A stretch of 17,057 nt of DNA from NCBI GenBank assembly GCA_045596745.1, contig JAZODA010000002.1, positions 1 to 17,057 of the forward strand, read 5' to 3'. A program made the position numbers and the translations under genes. The first letter of the stretch is position 1; each line of letters opens with the position of its first letter. The DNA comes from RGIG3009 sp045596745 (GTDB lineage: Bacteria > Bacillota > Clostridia > Oscillospirales > Acutalibacteraceae). Positions 1 through 6,388 of the stretch are shown piece by piece. The notes under the pieces are model-generated. The model was not told the origin of the DNA. It searched no databases and worked only from the letters and a program-made list of their open reading frames with translations.

Positions 1-128
1 GGGGTATAACTTCCTTCCACGGCCGTTTTGGTCGTCACCAGCACGTCCAAAATTTCGCCATACGCAATGTTGGAGTTGGTGGTGTTCCCGTTATAGGTCA
101 ACGTGGCCTGATTGGAAAAAAGAGCCAC
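1..128 (-). CDS. DUF11-like small/surface protein, N-terminal fragment
   Basis: Only the first 42 codons lie in the window; the gene continues beyond base 1. The frame starts at a GTG (128-126) preceded at good spacing by AGGAGGG (minus strand, about 134-140). It reads MALFSNQATLTYNGNTTNSN and then IAYGEILDVLVTTKTAVEGS. The 'SNQATLTYNG' opening followed by 'GEILDVL..TKTAV' resembles short clostridial proteins annotated as DUF11-domain or conserved repeat proteins. That match is from memory and was not searched. No signal peptide is apparent. The terminator at 213-238 separates it from the upstream amidohydrolase operon, so it is probably transcribed separately. Function unknown. Confidence 0.6.
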   Translation of the reverse strand, partial: MALFSNQATLTYNGNTTNSNIAYGEILDVLVTTKTAVEGSYT

Positions 129-151
129 AATGTCCCTCCTAAGATATTCTA

Positions 152-169
152 ACCGAGCGTTACCTCGGT
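152..169. repeat. Short perfect inverted repeat in the leader of the DUF11-like gene
   Basis: ACCGAG, six-base spacer, CTCGGT. It lies between the upstream terminator and the GTG start at 128, so it would fall in the 5' leader or promoter zone of the DUF11-like gene. It could be an operator or a leader hairpin. I could not place a convincing -35/-10 pair in 141-212. Confidence 0.35.
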
Positions 170-206
170 ACGCCATCTTATGCGCAGAAAATTCATTATG
201 ACACAT

Positions 207-238
207 AACAAACCCCGACAGGACAACTCCTGTCGGGG
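207..238 (-). terminator. Rho-independent terminator of the amidohydrolase operon
   Basis: Perfect 11-bp stem CCCCGACAGGA / TCCTGTCGGGG (213-223 and 228-238) with a CAAC-position loop. On the minus strand it is followed by a modest T-rich tail (TTTGTTATG). It sits 22 bases past the stop codon of the amidohydrolase at 260. Confidence 0.75.
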
Positions 239-259
239 TGTTTAATCAGGCAGTATGAA

Positions 260-1417
260 TCAGCGCACAACCGCGCTCACATCGAACACCTTTTTGCCTT
301 CCAAAAATACAGCTTCGGGTTTGACGGTCATCTGCATCGGGCAACCGCGTGCCACAACAATATCCGCGTCCTTGCCCACTTCGATGGAACCGACGCGGTC
401 CGCGATACCCAGATGCTTTGCCGGGTTGATGGTGATGGTTTGCAGTGCTTCGAACTCGCCGAGTCCCTCACGCATCAGAAGGCCTGCAACGAGCGGCAGA
501 TACTCTTCTGCCACAACGGGCGAATCGGTCATCACCGAAACGCTGCATCCTGCGCGAACCATTTTCACGGCAGAGGACGGATGTCTGTTGGCGTTTTCGC
601 TTTTTGTCGACTGCGCAATATACGGACCGACCGCCACAGGATACCCCTCTTTAGCAAGAATATCGGCGATTTCGCCGCCGTCGGCAACGTGTTCCAAAGT
701 GAGGTCAACCCCACACTCTTTCGCGATGCGGATAGCTGTAAAGGTATCGTCTTTACGCTGGGTGTGAGCCTTCAGAGGAATCTTCCGTTCGATAACAGGA
801 ATCATCGCTTCCAGCTTGGCATCATAGCGCGGTGCCTTGGCGGCATCGTCCCCCGCCGCCTGTTTAAGCGCGTAATATTCTTTGGCTTTCAACAGCGTTT
901 CGCGAATGGTGGCCGCAATGGTCGCACGCGACGTGATGCTTTGCTTCAGCGCACGCTTCGGGTTTTCGCCCAGTGCCACCTTCATCGCGACGGGATCTTT
1001 GACAATCATATCCTCGATCCGACCGCCGTATGTCTTTATCGCCAGGTGCGTACCGCCAATGATGCCCACACTGCCGGGGCCGACACAAACGCAGGTAACG
1101 CCGGCGTTCAACGCGGTTTTGAAGCACGGCTCGTCCACGTTTACGATGTCAATTCCCCGATGATTCGGCGTGCAGCGATCGTATTTTTCCACATCGTCTT
1201 TGGAAAGTTCACCGCTAAAGCCGAACATACCGATATGGGTATGCGCGTCAATAAAACCGGGGTATACGTCCAGACCGCTCGCATCATACACTTCGTCCGC
1301 CTGTGCGGTAATGTTCTTTTCAATGCCGATGATTTTGCCGTCATCCACAAGAATATCCGCAACAAAAGGTTCGGCGCTGACAGCATTATGAATCGTTCCG
1401 TTTTTAATGACTAGCAT
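260..1417 (-). CDS. Metal-dependent amidohydrolase (imidazolonepropionase-like)
   Basis: This is a 385-residue cytoplasmic amidohydrolase-superfamily enzyme. The metal-binding layout is visible, numbered from the ATG: the HxH pair in DAHTH (His59, His61), His218 in LKAHT, His243 in LTLEHVADG and the late Asp298 in VMTDSPVV. A conserved VALGENPKR segment follows the first third. The C-terminal 'IEVGKDADIVV' is the usual beta-sandwich closure of the family. Members hydrolyse amide or cyclic amide bonds; the substrate cannot be read from sequence. A GTG six codons earlier (1435) overlaps the stop of the SGNH gene, but the ATG at 1417 has AAGGCGG about 7 bases upstream and gives the typical MLVIKNGTI opening, so I prefer it. 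It is the last gene of a four-gene operon. Deacetylation or lactam opening of a sugar acid derivative is a guess from context. Confidence 0.85.
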   Translation of the reverse strand: MLVIKNGTIHNAVSAEPFVADILVDDGKIIGIEKNITAQADEVYDASGLDVYPGFIDAHTHIGMFGFSGELSKDDVEKYDRCTPNHRGIDIVNVDEPCFKTALNAGVTCVCVGPGSVGIIGGTHLAIKTYGGRIEDMIVKDPVAMKVALGENPKRALKQSITSRATIAATIRETLLKAKEYYALKQAAGDDAAKAPRYDAKLEAMIPVIERKIPLKAHTQRKDDTFTAIRIAKECGVDLTLEHVADGGEIADILAKEGYPVAVGPYIAQSTKSENANRHPSSAVKMVRAGCSVSVMTDSPVVAEEYLPLVAGLLMREGLGEFEALQTITINPAKHLGIADRVGSIEVGKDADIVVARGCPMQMTVKPEAVFLEGKKVFDVSAVVR

Positions 1418-1431
1418 TCCAAAACCGCCTT

Positions 1432-2457
1432 TCACAAATACTTGCTGATTTCCTTGTACAAGTTATCGGCATAAAACGCGAAGCCCGCATCGTTGGGATG
1501 CAGCCGCAAATCGGCGTAATATTTCGTATCCTTCGGCACAAGGTCAAAGCCCGAAATCACTGTAACATTTTCAAGATCGGCAACCGCTTCACGAATATAG
1601 CGCTCGACGTTTTCAAAAGGCCCGAACGCTCGCTTGCCTTGGTAGTCGCTGCGCCATACAGGCGTAATGGCAAAAATCTTCGAGTCGGGGTAGTTTTGGC
1701 TGAGTGCCACGTAAAAGTCGCGGCAGCGCACCTTGAAATCGTCCTCTTCGCGCAGGCTGAAGTCGTTCGTGCCGTACGCGACGGTTACGTAGTCGGGATG
1801 AAACTCGTCCTTGGTTTTTGCCAAATCGGGGAAAAACACTTCCCCACCGATGCCCTTGTTCAGTTCTTCGGCACCCAGCTTATCCGCCAAAAGGGAAACA
1901 TACCGATGCGACGAGCGCAGAGCGTCATAGCCCTGGGTAATCGAATCACCGAACGCCAGCAGCTTCTTCGCAGGCTTGACAGGGGTGATATACGCGCCGT
2001 CGTCCACCGCAATCTCCTCGACAGCGGGACAAACCGACCACGGGAAGTAGACGCAAACCTCTTTCTCCCCGTCACCGAGCGAAAACTCTTTTTCCGCCTT
2101 GCCGCGCGGCAGCTCCACCTCGGTATATGCCTGCGGCAGTTCCACCGACGAGAAATTATCTATGTATCCGAGCGGCTTGCCATCCACAAACACATCAAAG
2201 GAATAATACTGACGAGAGGTGCTTTCCAACGCCTCAAGCTTCATCTTGAGCATTTTGCTGTTCGTTGTAAACCACAGTCTCACGCCGGCGGTAGCCACAC
2301 AGCGTTTGTTGAACGAGCGGTCCTCCACGGCACTGATTTTGCCGTACAGGACCTCCTGTTCTTCGGTAAAACGATGGAATCGGATAGTGCCGTTTTCCTC
2401 TGCAACACGCACAACGCCGGTTGTAATGCTTTCAATCTGCTCCAAGCTCAGCTTCAT
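1432..2457 (-). CDS. SGNH/GDSL hydrolase with CE2-like N-terminal domain
   Basis: This is a 341-residue hydrolase, probably a carbohydrate O-acyl esterase. Residues 30-160 form a beta-rich N-terminal domain like that of CE2-type esterases. Residues 165-341 form the SGNH domain: LLAFGDSITQG with Ser172 as nucleophile, Gly204 in NKGIGGEVF, Asn231 in AYGTNDFS, and His320 in DLRLHPNDAG. The catalytic Asp, if Asp316, is four residues before the His instead of the usual three. There is no signal peptide, so it probably acts in the cytoplasm. A TTG at 2475 overlaps the aldolase stop; the ATG at 2457 is preferred, with a weak GGTGAG upstream, implying translational coupling. It sits between aldolase and amidohydrolase in one transcript. 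Removing acetyl groups from imported sugars is the most likely role by family and context. Confidence 0.82.
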   Translation of the reverse strand: MKLSLEQIESITTGVVRVAEENGTIRFHRFTEEQEVLYGKISAVEDRSFNKRCVATAGVRLWFTTNSKMLKMKLEALESTSRQYYSFDVFVDGKPLGYIDNFSSVELPQAYTEVELPRGKAEKEFSLGDGEKEVCVYFPWSVCPAVEEIAVDDGAYITPVKPAKKLLAFGDSITQGYDALRSSHRYVSLLADKLGAEELNKGIGGEVFFPDLAKTKDEFHPDYVTVAYGTNDFSLREEDDFKVRCRDFYVALSQNYPDSKIFAITPVWRSDYQGKRAFGPFENVERYIREAVADLENVTVISGFDLVPKDTKYYADLRLHPNDAGFAFYADNLYKEISKYL

Positions 2458-2471
2458 CGCGCTCACCACTT

Positions 2472-3113
2472 TCAAACCTTTTTCGTGTATTCCTTGGCAA
2501 GCGCAGTAATCGCCGCAAAATCATTTTCGGCGATGCGTGCCTTGTTGACAATACCCGAGCCGACCCCCACGCCGCTGGCACCTGCTTCGAGGTAGTCGGT
2601 CATATTCTCGGCGGTGATGCCGTTTACCGCCAACACACGCACGTTCGAGAGGGGTGCACACAGCATTTTGATATATCGCGGCCCGTAAAGGTCGATGGGA
2701 AACAGCTTGACAAAGTCCGCGCCTGCGCGATGTGCGGTTGCCACTTCGGTCGGGGTAATTGCACCGGGAATCGACACAAGACCGCACTGCTTGGTAAAGC
2801 CAATCACTTCGGCGTTGGTGTCGGGAGAGATAATAAACTTACCGCCTGCCTTTTGCGTAAGCTCAACCTGCTTTTTCGTAAGCACCGTACCCGCGCCCAC
2901 AAACATTTTGCCGTCAAAATGCTCGCTGAGCATTCTGATGTTTTCGGCAATGTCCTCATCGGACGTTTTGCCTGCCGCGTCATAGGTACACTCCACAAGC
3001 CGAATACCGCCATCGTACATCGCCTGCACCAACGGAATGAGTTTTTCTCTTTCCACGCCGCGCACGATAACAATGATTTTATTCTGCTCTACTGCTTTAA
3101 TCGTCTTTTCCAT
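2472..3113 (-). CDS. eda: KDPG/KHG-type class I aldolase
   Basis: This 213-residue protein matches the normal length of the 2-keto-3-deoxy-6-phosphogluconate / 4-hydroxy-2-oxoglutarate aldolase family, which cleaves 2-keto-3-deoxy acids to pyruvate plus an aldehyde. The Schiff-base lysine is Lys136 in DFVKLFPIDLYG. The catalytic Glu is probably Glu41 in RLVECTYD, and FVGAGTVLT, SPDTN and SIPGAITPTE are typical family blocks. The substrate-carboxylate motif, usually PTGGI, reads AVNGI here, so a substrate other than KDPG is possible. A good RBS (GGGGAGAG) lies upstream of the ATG, 15 bases after the dehydrogenase stop, and the gene abuts the SGNH gene. The family call is secure; the symbol is the generic family name. 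Confidence 0.9.
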   Translation of the reverse strand: MEKTIKAVEQNKIIVIVRGVEREKLIPLVQAMYDGGIRLVECTYDAAGKTSDEDIAENIRMLSEHFDGKMFVGAGTVLTKKQVELTQKAGGKFIISPDTNAEVIGFTKQCGLVSIPGAITPTEVATAHRAGADFVKLFPIDLYGPRYIKMLCAPLSNVRVLAVNGITAENMTDYLEAGASGVGVGSGIVNKARIAENDFAAITALAKEYTKKV

Positions 3114-3128
3114 ACGACTCTCTCCCCT

Positions 3129-4223
3129 TTATCTGTTGCTGTTCCAGAAACGACCGAGACTGTCTTTGAACTTTTGGCACTGTGCCGCGTTGTTGCTATC
3201 AATCGCACTGCTGCCGCAAATGCGATTGTAATATTCCGCGAAATTTTCCGCCGAAGCCTTCACCCCGACCCCTTCAATACCGGACGGCATACCGTACTCT
3301 TTCATCAACTGCAGAAGAAACGCGTTGTTCTCTTCTTCGCCGTTAAAATAGTTCTGCAGCAAGAGGCCGACACCGACAATCTCGCCGTGGAGATACGGCT
3401 TCGACTCGTCCGGGTACAGTTTGCGCGTGGTCTCGTAGAACTTATGACCAAGGGCGGTCTGATTGGAGCCTCTGGCGATGCCGCTAATCACACCGGTTGT
3501 CGCAATGGTAGCGAAAATAACTTGCTCCACCGTATCGGTAACGTTGCCCTGTCGCATATCCTCCAGCACAATGGGCGTTTTTTCGCACAGCTCGTCAAAG
3601 ACTTTCTTTGAAAGCGCATACGCCCAATCCAGTCCCAGCGGATACTCGGTAACCTCCGTGTTAAAGCGGTGCTTTATCTCCAAGAACTTGGCAAGAGCAT
3701 CGAACACGCCCGACAAAAATAGCCGCGGCGGCTGCGCACCAACAACGTCGCTGTCAACGAGTACCGCGTTCACTTCCTGCTCGAAATGTCTCGTGCCGAC
3801 GGTTTTTCCGTCCACCGTGTAGCAAACGCTCAGCGGTGTATACGCCGCGCAGGTTGCGGAGGAAGTCGGCACATTGATAATGGGGCATTTTGCGAAATAC
3901 GCAATCAGCTTCGCAAAATCCATCAAAACGCCGCCGCCCACGCCGACAACCACATCCAAGCCGTTGTTCGCGGCGTATTCGGCAAGCGCGCTCGCATCCT
4001 CTTCGTTGCAGGTGCCGCGATGCTCCACAATCTCGTATTTACGGCATTTTTCGCTAACCGCGGCTTCGATTTTGTCTCGGGTAACCTCCAGCGCCGTTTT
4101 GCCGCCCACAATCAGCGGACACGTGCCAAAGCGCAGCACCTCGTCCCCCAGTGTGGCAAGATTACCGCGCTTTTGCGTGTATCTTCCACACCCGATTCTG
4201 AACGATTCTTCTTTGATGGCCAT
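3129..4223 (-). CDS. Iron-containing alcohol dehydrogenase / glycerol dehydrogenase (GldA-like)
   Basis: This is a 364-residue NAD(P)-dependent, metal-dependent polyol or alcohol dehydrogenase. The nucleotide-binding GVGGG motif is at residues 94-98 (VVVGVGGGVLMDFAKLIA), followed by INVPTSSATCAAYTPLSV, typical of glycerol dehydrogenases. Metal ligands expected from the family are present: Asp175 in GVFDALAKF, His260 in ALGHKFYE and His279 in YLHGEIVGVG. The length is normal. The ATG at 4223 has GAGGGTG about 7 bases upstream. It is the first gene of the operon, with the promoter at 4301-4329 about 70 bases upstream of the start. Within the operon it could oxidise or reduce a hydroxyl on the sugar (acid) that the aldolase later cleaves. 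The true substrate is unknown. Confidence 0.88.
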   Translation of the reverse strand: MAIKEESFRIGCGRYTQKRGNLATLGDEVLRFGTCPLIVGGKTALEVTRDKIEAAVSEKCRKYEIVEHRGTCNEEDASALAEYAANNGLDVVVGVGGGVLMDFAKLIAYFAKCPIINVPTSSATCAAYTPLSVCYTVDGKTVGTRHFEQEVNAVLVDSDVVGAQPPRLFLSGVFDALAKFLEIKHRFNTEVTEYPLGLDWAYALSKKVFDELCEKTPIVLEDMRQGNVTDTVEQVIFATIATTGVISGIARGSNQTALGHKFYETTRKLYPDESKPYLHGEIVGVGLLLQNYFNGEEENNAFLLQLMKEYGMPSGIEGVGVKASAENFAEYYNRICGSSAIDSNNAAQCQKFKDSLGRFWNSNR

Positions 4224-4300
4224 AACCGCACCCTCGTTTCATCCAAGATAATCTTTATTCCAAGTAAGCACCGCGTTTTGCCTCAAGGCTTACAGTTCCA

Positions 4301-4329
4301 ATTATACCAACCTGCTCAGCGATATGCAA
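4301..4329 (-). promoter_or_regulatory. Extended -10 sigma-A promoter of the four-gene operon
   Basis: The -10 is a perfect TATAAT (4301-4306) preceded by TGG, an extended -10. The -35 is a weak TTGCAT (4324-4329), with 17-base spacing. Transcription should start near 4294, giving a leader of about 70 nt before the dehydrogenase ATG. Confidence 0.7.
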
Positions 4330-4342
4330 TATATTTTTCCTG

Positions 4343-4380
4343 CAAACAAACACCCCGACAGGCTGTTCGTCCGCCGGGGT
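4343..4380 (-). terminator. Hairpin terminator, minus strand (second in tandem)
   Basis: The stem ACCCCGGCGG / CCTGTCGGGGT (4371-4380 with 4352-4362) has an 8-base loop and forms with two G-U pairs in minus-strand RNA; it is mismatched on the plus strand. It is followed by GTTTGTTTG. It lies just before the promoter at 4301-4329 and would insulate the operon from transcripts arriving from the DUF4832 gene or the small RNA. Confidence 0.55.
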
Positions 4381-4406
4381 TCGTCATTCAATCAATCTTC
4401 ATCCTC

Positions 4407-4430
4407 AACACAGAACCGTCCCCTTGTGTT
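4407..4430 (+). repeat. REP-like repeat, copy A
   Basis: AACACA, then GAACCGTCCCC, then TTGTGTT: a GAACCGTCCCC core between short ACA/TGT arms. An inverted relative lies at 6053-6080, on the other side of the DUF4832 gene. Similar 'GAACCGTCCCC..TTGTGT' strings are, as I recall, frequent intergenic repeats in clostridia; this was not searched. Confidence 0.5.
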
Positions 4431-4432
4431 CA

Positions 4433-4468
4433 AAAAGCAGAACCGCCACCCTGCACGGTGACGGTTCT
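4433..4468 (-). terminator. Intrinsic terminator of the small RNA and the DUF4832 gene
   Basis: A 12-bp stem with one imperfect pair, AGAACCGTCACC / GGTGGCGGTTCT in minus-strand reading (4457-4468 with 4439-4450), has a 6-base loop and is followed by GCTTTTTG. The plus strand shows no T-run at its end, so it acts on leftward transcripts. Confidence 0.75.
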
Positions 4469-4528
4469 AAAATATAAGAACACAAACCCGAAGGGCTAAC
4501 CGCCAAGAAAGGAGGTAGCGCCCCTCAA
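4433..4528 (-). ncRNA. Predicted small RNA (~95 nt) with anti-Shine-Dalgarno-like segment
   Basis: A consensus promoter (4534-4562) is followed about 60 bases after the predicted start by a strong intrinsic terminator (4433-4468), with no credible ORF between. The predicted RNA contains GCTACCTCCTTTCTTGG (4503-4519), which matches the anti-SD tail of 16S rRNA, and a small CCC-TTC-GGG hairpin (4487-4498). It resembles, from memory, antisense regulators of small clostridial type I toxin loci. The plus strand keeps an AAGAAAGGAGGTAG stretch, readable as a short reading-frame end NRQERR-stop (4498-4515). No start codon or complete toxin gene is present, so this may be an orphan antitoxin-type RNA or a decayed locus. 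Confidence 0.5.
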
Positions 4529-4533
4529 TCCGT

Positions 4534-4562
4534 ATTATATAACAGAAAGGGGTGGTTGTCAA
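4534..4562 (-). promoter_or_regulatory. Perfect-consensus sigma-A promoter without a downstream gene
   Basis: The -35 TTGACA (4557-4562), a 17-base spacer and the -10 TATAAT (4534-4539) match consensus at all 12 positions. It points left, away from the end of the DUF4832 gene, into a region with no ORF before the terminator at 4433-4468. It is the main reason for proposing the small RNA. Confidence 0.75.
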
Positions 4563-4613
4563 TAAGGAGAACATCAAACGCGGTCAAACGCAGGTGGATT
4601 GATGCGAACCTTC

Positions 4614-6011
4614 TTACGGTAGTTCAACATTACACAGCACGGTGTATCCATTCACAAAAGGAAGGTCGTTGGCGGTACGGGCATACGTATTTTGTGAGTT
4701 GCGGAGGTAAAATGCCAGACGGTACTTACCTCCTGCGTTGGGAATATCCAACGAGGCAGTGATTCGATGTTGCAGCGACGCAGCAGTGTCATAATCAATC
4801 GGACGGTTGTACCATGCCTTTGGATCGCCTGCGGCAATCTCACTCACAACAGTATCGTTTTCATCCAGTAGGGCGAAACCGCTTTCCATATTGAAGGCGG
4901 CAGAAAAGCCGTAATTGATCAAAGAAAGATCAACGCACAACGACTCAGCGTGACGATGAAGATCAACCGACTGCAGTTCAATACGGTAGCCGAGGTAATC
5001 TCTCACAAATTCAAACACATTACGCTCTGCGAGAGAACCGTCGGCGCTATAAAACCACGACGGTTGGTACAGAACATGATGCTCTTGCAACCAGTTTTCC
5101 GTAAGCGGCTGGCGTTTCCACCGTTCCATCGTACAATCCGATGCGCAATCCACATCAGCATAACCGTGCAGAACGCTGAGCGACGTAAAGCGGTGCTCGG
5201 ATAATTGCTCTATCATATCGTATCCATCCGTATAAATGCCGGTCTCGCGATTCCACCACGACCAATAGAGTTCACCATCTTGCGGCGTAAAAGCAGCTTC
5301 GTTTCGGATACGCTTCCATTTCGGTGTATCCGCATCAATATCGCCGGTTCCTTGTCCCTTACCTAATAACGATTTTCCAAAACACGCATCGTTGTGATGA
5401 CCAATATCACCGCAACGCGGGTTGTCGGACGAAATCATATCTTTAAAATCCGGCTGTCGCACCTGCAAATACATATTTTCGGGTAACATATGGTCAACAA
5501 TAACGCCCATCAGCAACGGACGATCCAGCGGATAGAAAAAGCTATGCCATTCGCCCCAGGCACCCACGAATCCCGCTTGAAACACGTGAATATGTTTGTG
5601 ATGTTTTTTTAGAAAATCAGCCAACTGCAGCATATGACGCAGCATCCAACCTTGCGTTATATCCGTGTTGGGATCAAGCATATCGCGTGCATAAGCAAAA
5701 CGAAGCAACGACTTCATCCCTTTTTCGGCCAAAGCATCCAAGAAGGCCTCCATTGCTTCAAAAGCAGCTTCCGGCAGATCTTCTTCGCGGTAACCGTTTA
5801 GATAAAAATACGTTTGCGCCAATGTGATCTGTTCACCGCCACTTTTGGCGCTGTCAATGATCTTTGCTGCTTTTTCTTTCATAGCAGCATAGGTTTCCTC
5901 CTGGGCAAGTTCGTGGACTTTTGTCGCTATTTCCAAGCGAAATCCACGATCAGGATTGGTGTTGAGTAAGGTACCTTGTTCAGCCGATAACGGAGATAGC
6001 AGATGACGCAT
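4614..6011 (-). CDS. DUF4874/DUF4832 domain protein (TIM-barrel, hydrolase-like)
   Basis: This is a 465-residue protein with no signal peptide. The opening NTNPDRGFRLE (residues 17-27) is the hallmark of DUF4874. The central part carries GFVGAWGEWHS (Glu154), a beta-strand-end motif like that of TIM-barrel glycosidases, and the C-terminal half with a beta-sandwich-like end fits DUF4832. No reaction is established for the family; a role on glycans is inferred from the fold-like motif and the neighbouring rhamnosidase. The frame is open to 6101, but that extension translates a REP-like repeat. The ATG at 6011 has GGAGG 10 bases upstream and is chosen; an ATG at 6020 is too close to the RBS. The promoter is probably at 6155-6183. 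The gene reads leftward into the terminators at 4433-4468 and 4343-4380. Confidence 0.8.
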   Translation of the reverse strand: MRHLLSPLSAEQGTLLNTNPDRGFRLEIATKVHELAQEETYAAMKEKAAKIIDSAKSGGEQITLAQTYFYLNGYREEDLPEAAFEAMEAFLDALAEKGMKSLLRFAYARDMLDPNTDITQGWMLRHMLQLADFLKKHHKHIHVFQAGFVGAWGEWHSFFYPLDRPLLMGVIVDHMLPENMYLQVRQPDFKDMISSDNPRCGDIGHHNDACFGKSLLGKGQGTGDIDADTPKWKRIRNEAAFTPQDGELYWSWWNRETGIYTDGYDMIEQLSEHRFTSLSVLHGYADVDCASDCTMERWKRQPLTENWLQEHHVLYQPSWFYSADGSLAERNVFEFVRDYLGYRIELQSVDLHRHAESLCVDLSLINYGFSAAFNMESGFALLDENDTVVSEIAAGDPKAWYNRPIDYDTAASLQHRITASLDIPNAGGKYRLAFYLRNSQNTYARTANDLPFVNGYTVLCNVELP

Positions 6012-6052
6012 GGCATACATTCCTCCACGTCCTATAGTTTTCAAGACAATAA

Positions 6053-6080
6053 AACACACGGGGGACGGTTCTCTTGTGTC
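6053..6080 (-). repeat. REP-like repeat, copy B, in the 5' leader of the DUF4832 gene
   Basis: Minus-strand reading gives GACACAAGAGAACCGTCCCC followed by CGTGTGTT, sharing the GAACCGTCCCC core of the element at 4407-4430 in opposite orientation. It lies inside the predicted DUF4832 transcript leader. The two copies bracket the DUF4832 gene and the small RNA. Confidence 0.5.
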
Positions 6081-6154
6081 ACTTGAATTTTCGTACAACA
6101 TTGAACCCCACCCCTGTCAATCGACTTAATTGTCGTATAGAAATCACCCTTTTT

Positions 6155-6183
6155 ATACTAACACTTTTTTCGGTATGTGTCAA
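6155..6183 (-). promoter_or_regulatory. Probable promoter of the DUF4832 gene
   Basis: A perfect -35 TTGACA (6178-6183), a 17-base spacer and the -10 TAGTAT (6155-6160, 4 of 6). The leader would be about 135 nt and include the REP-like repeat. A second TTGACA lies at 6115-6120 but its -10 (TGTACG) is poor. Confidence 0.55.
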
Positions 6184-6280
6184 CGCACGCCGACCGCGCG
6201 ACGTCCGCAGTCAGCGCTCGCAAACGCTACAAGTTATTGCCCTTCGGGCTCATAAAGGGTCTAGTTTTTTATCGTCCGTA
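6184..6280. other. Divergent intergenic spacer, no recognised element
   Basis: This is the stretch between the leftward DUF4832 promoter and the rightward rhamnosidase promoter. It is GC-richer in its left half and has a small GCCC-TTC-GGGC hairpin near 6239-6249. I see no gene, tRNA or clear operator. It is where a shared regulator of the two divergent genes could bind. Confidence 0.4.
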
Positions 6281-6309
6281 TTTACAATTGATTATTGTGG
6301 TGATATAAT
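6281..6309 (+). promoter_or_regulatory. Sigma-A promoter of the rhamnosidase gene
   Basis: The -35 TTTACA (6281-6286), a 17-base spacer ending TGA, and the -10 TATAAT (6304-6309). Start near 6316 gives a leader of about 70 nt. The gene's RBS AGAAGGAGA (6373-6381) lies 7 bases before the ATG. Confidence 0.75.
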
Positions 6310-6388
6310 GCTTCAGTACCATTGAGCATCTTAAACGACCACTTTTGTAACAGTTACTTTTCTTGCGAATTAAGAAGGAGACCGTACT

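Noticed and set aside
413..1414. Plus-strand open frame of 333 codons opposite the amidohydrolase
   Set aside because: Antisense shadow of a gene with all metal-ligand motifs; no RBS and no family-like sequence.
1498..2595. Plus-strand open frame of 365 codons opposite the SGNH and aldolase genes
   Set aside because: It spans two well-supported minus-strand genes and their junction; composition is typical of a shadow frame.
6012..6101. Longer N-terminus of the DUF4832 protein
   Set aside because: The extension translates the REP-like repeat and leader; the ATG at 6011 has the GGAGG site and sits just before the family's conserved start.
6184..6280. Possible tRNA or riboswitch in the divergent spacer
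   Set aside because: No cloverleaf, T-loop or known aptamer motif could be found; only one short hairpin.
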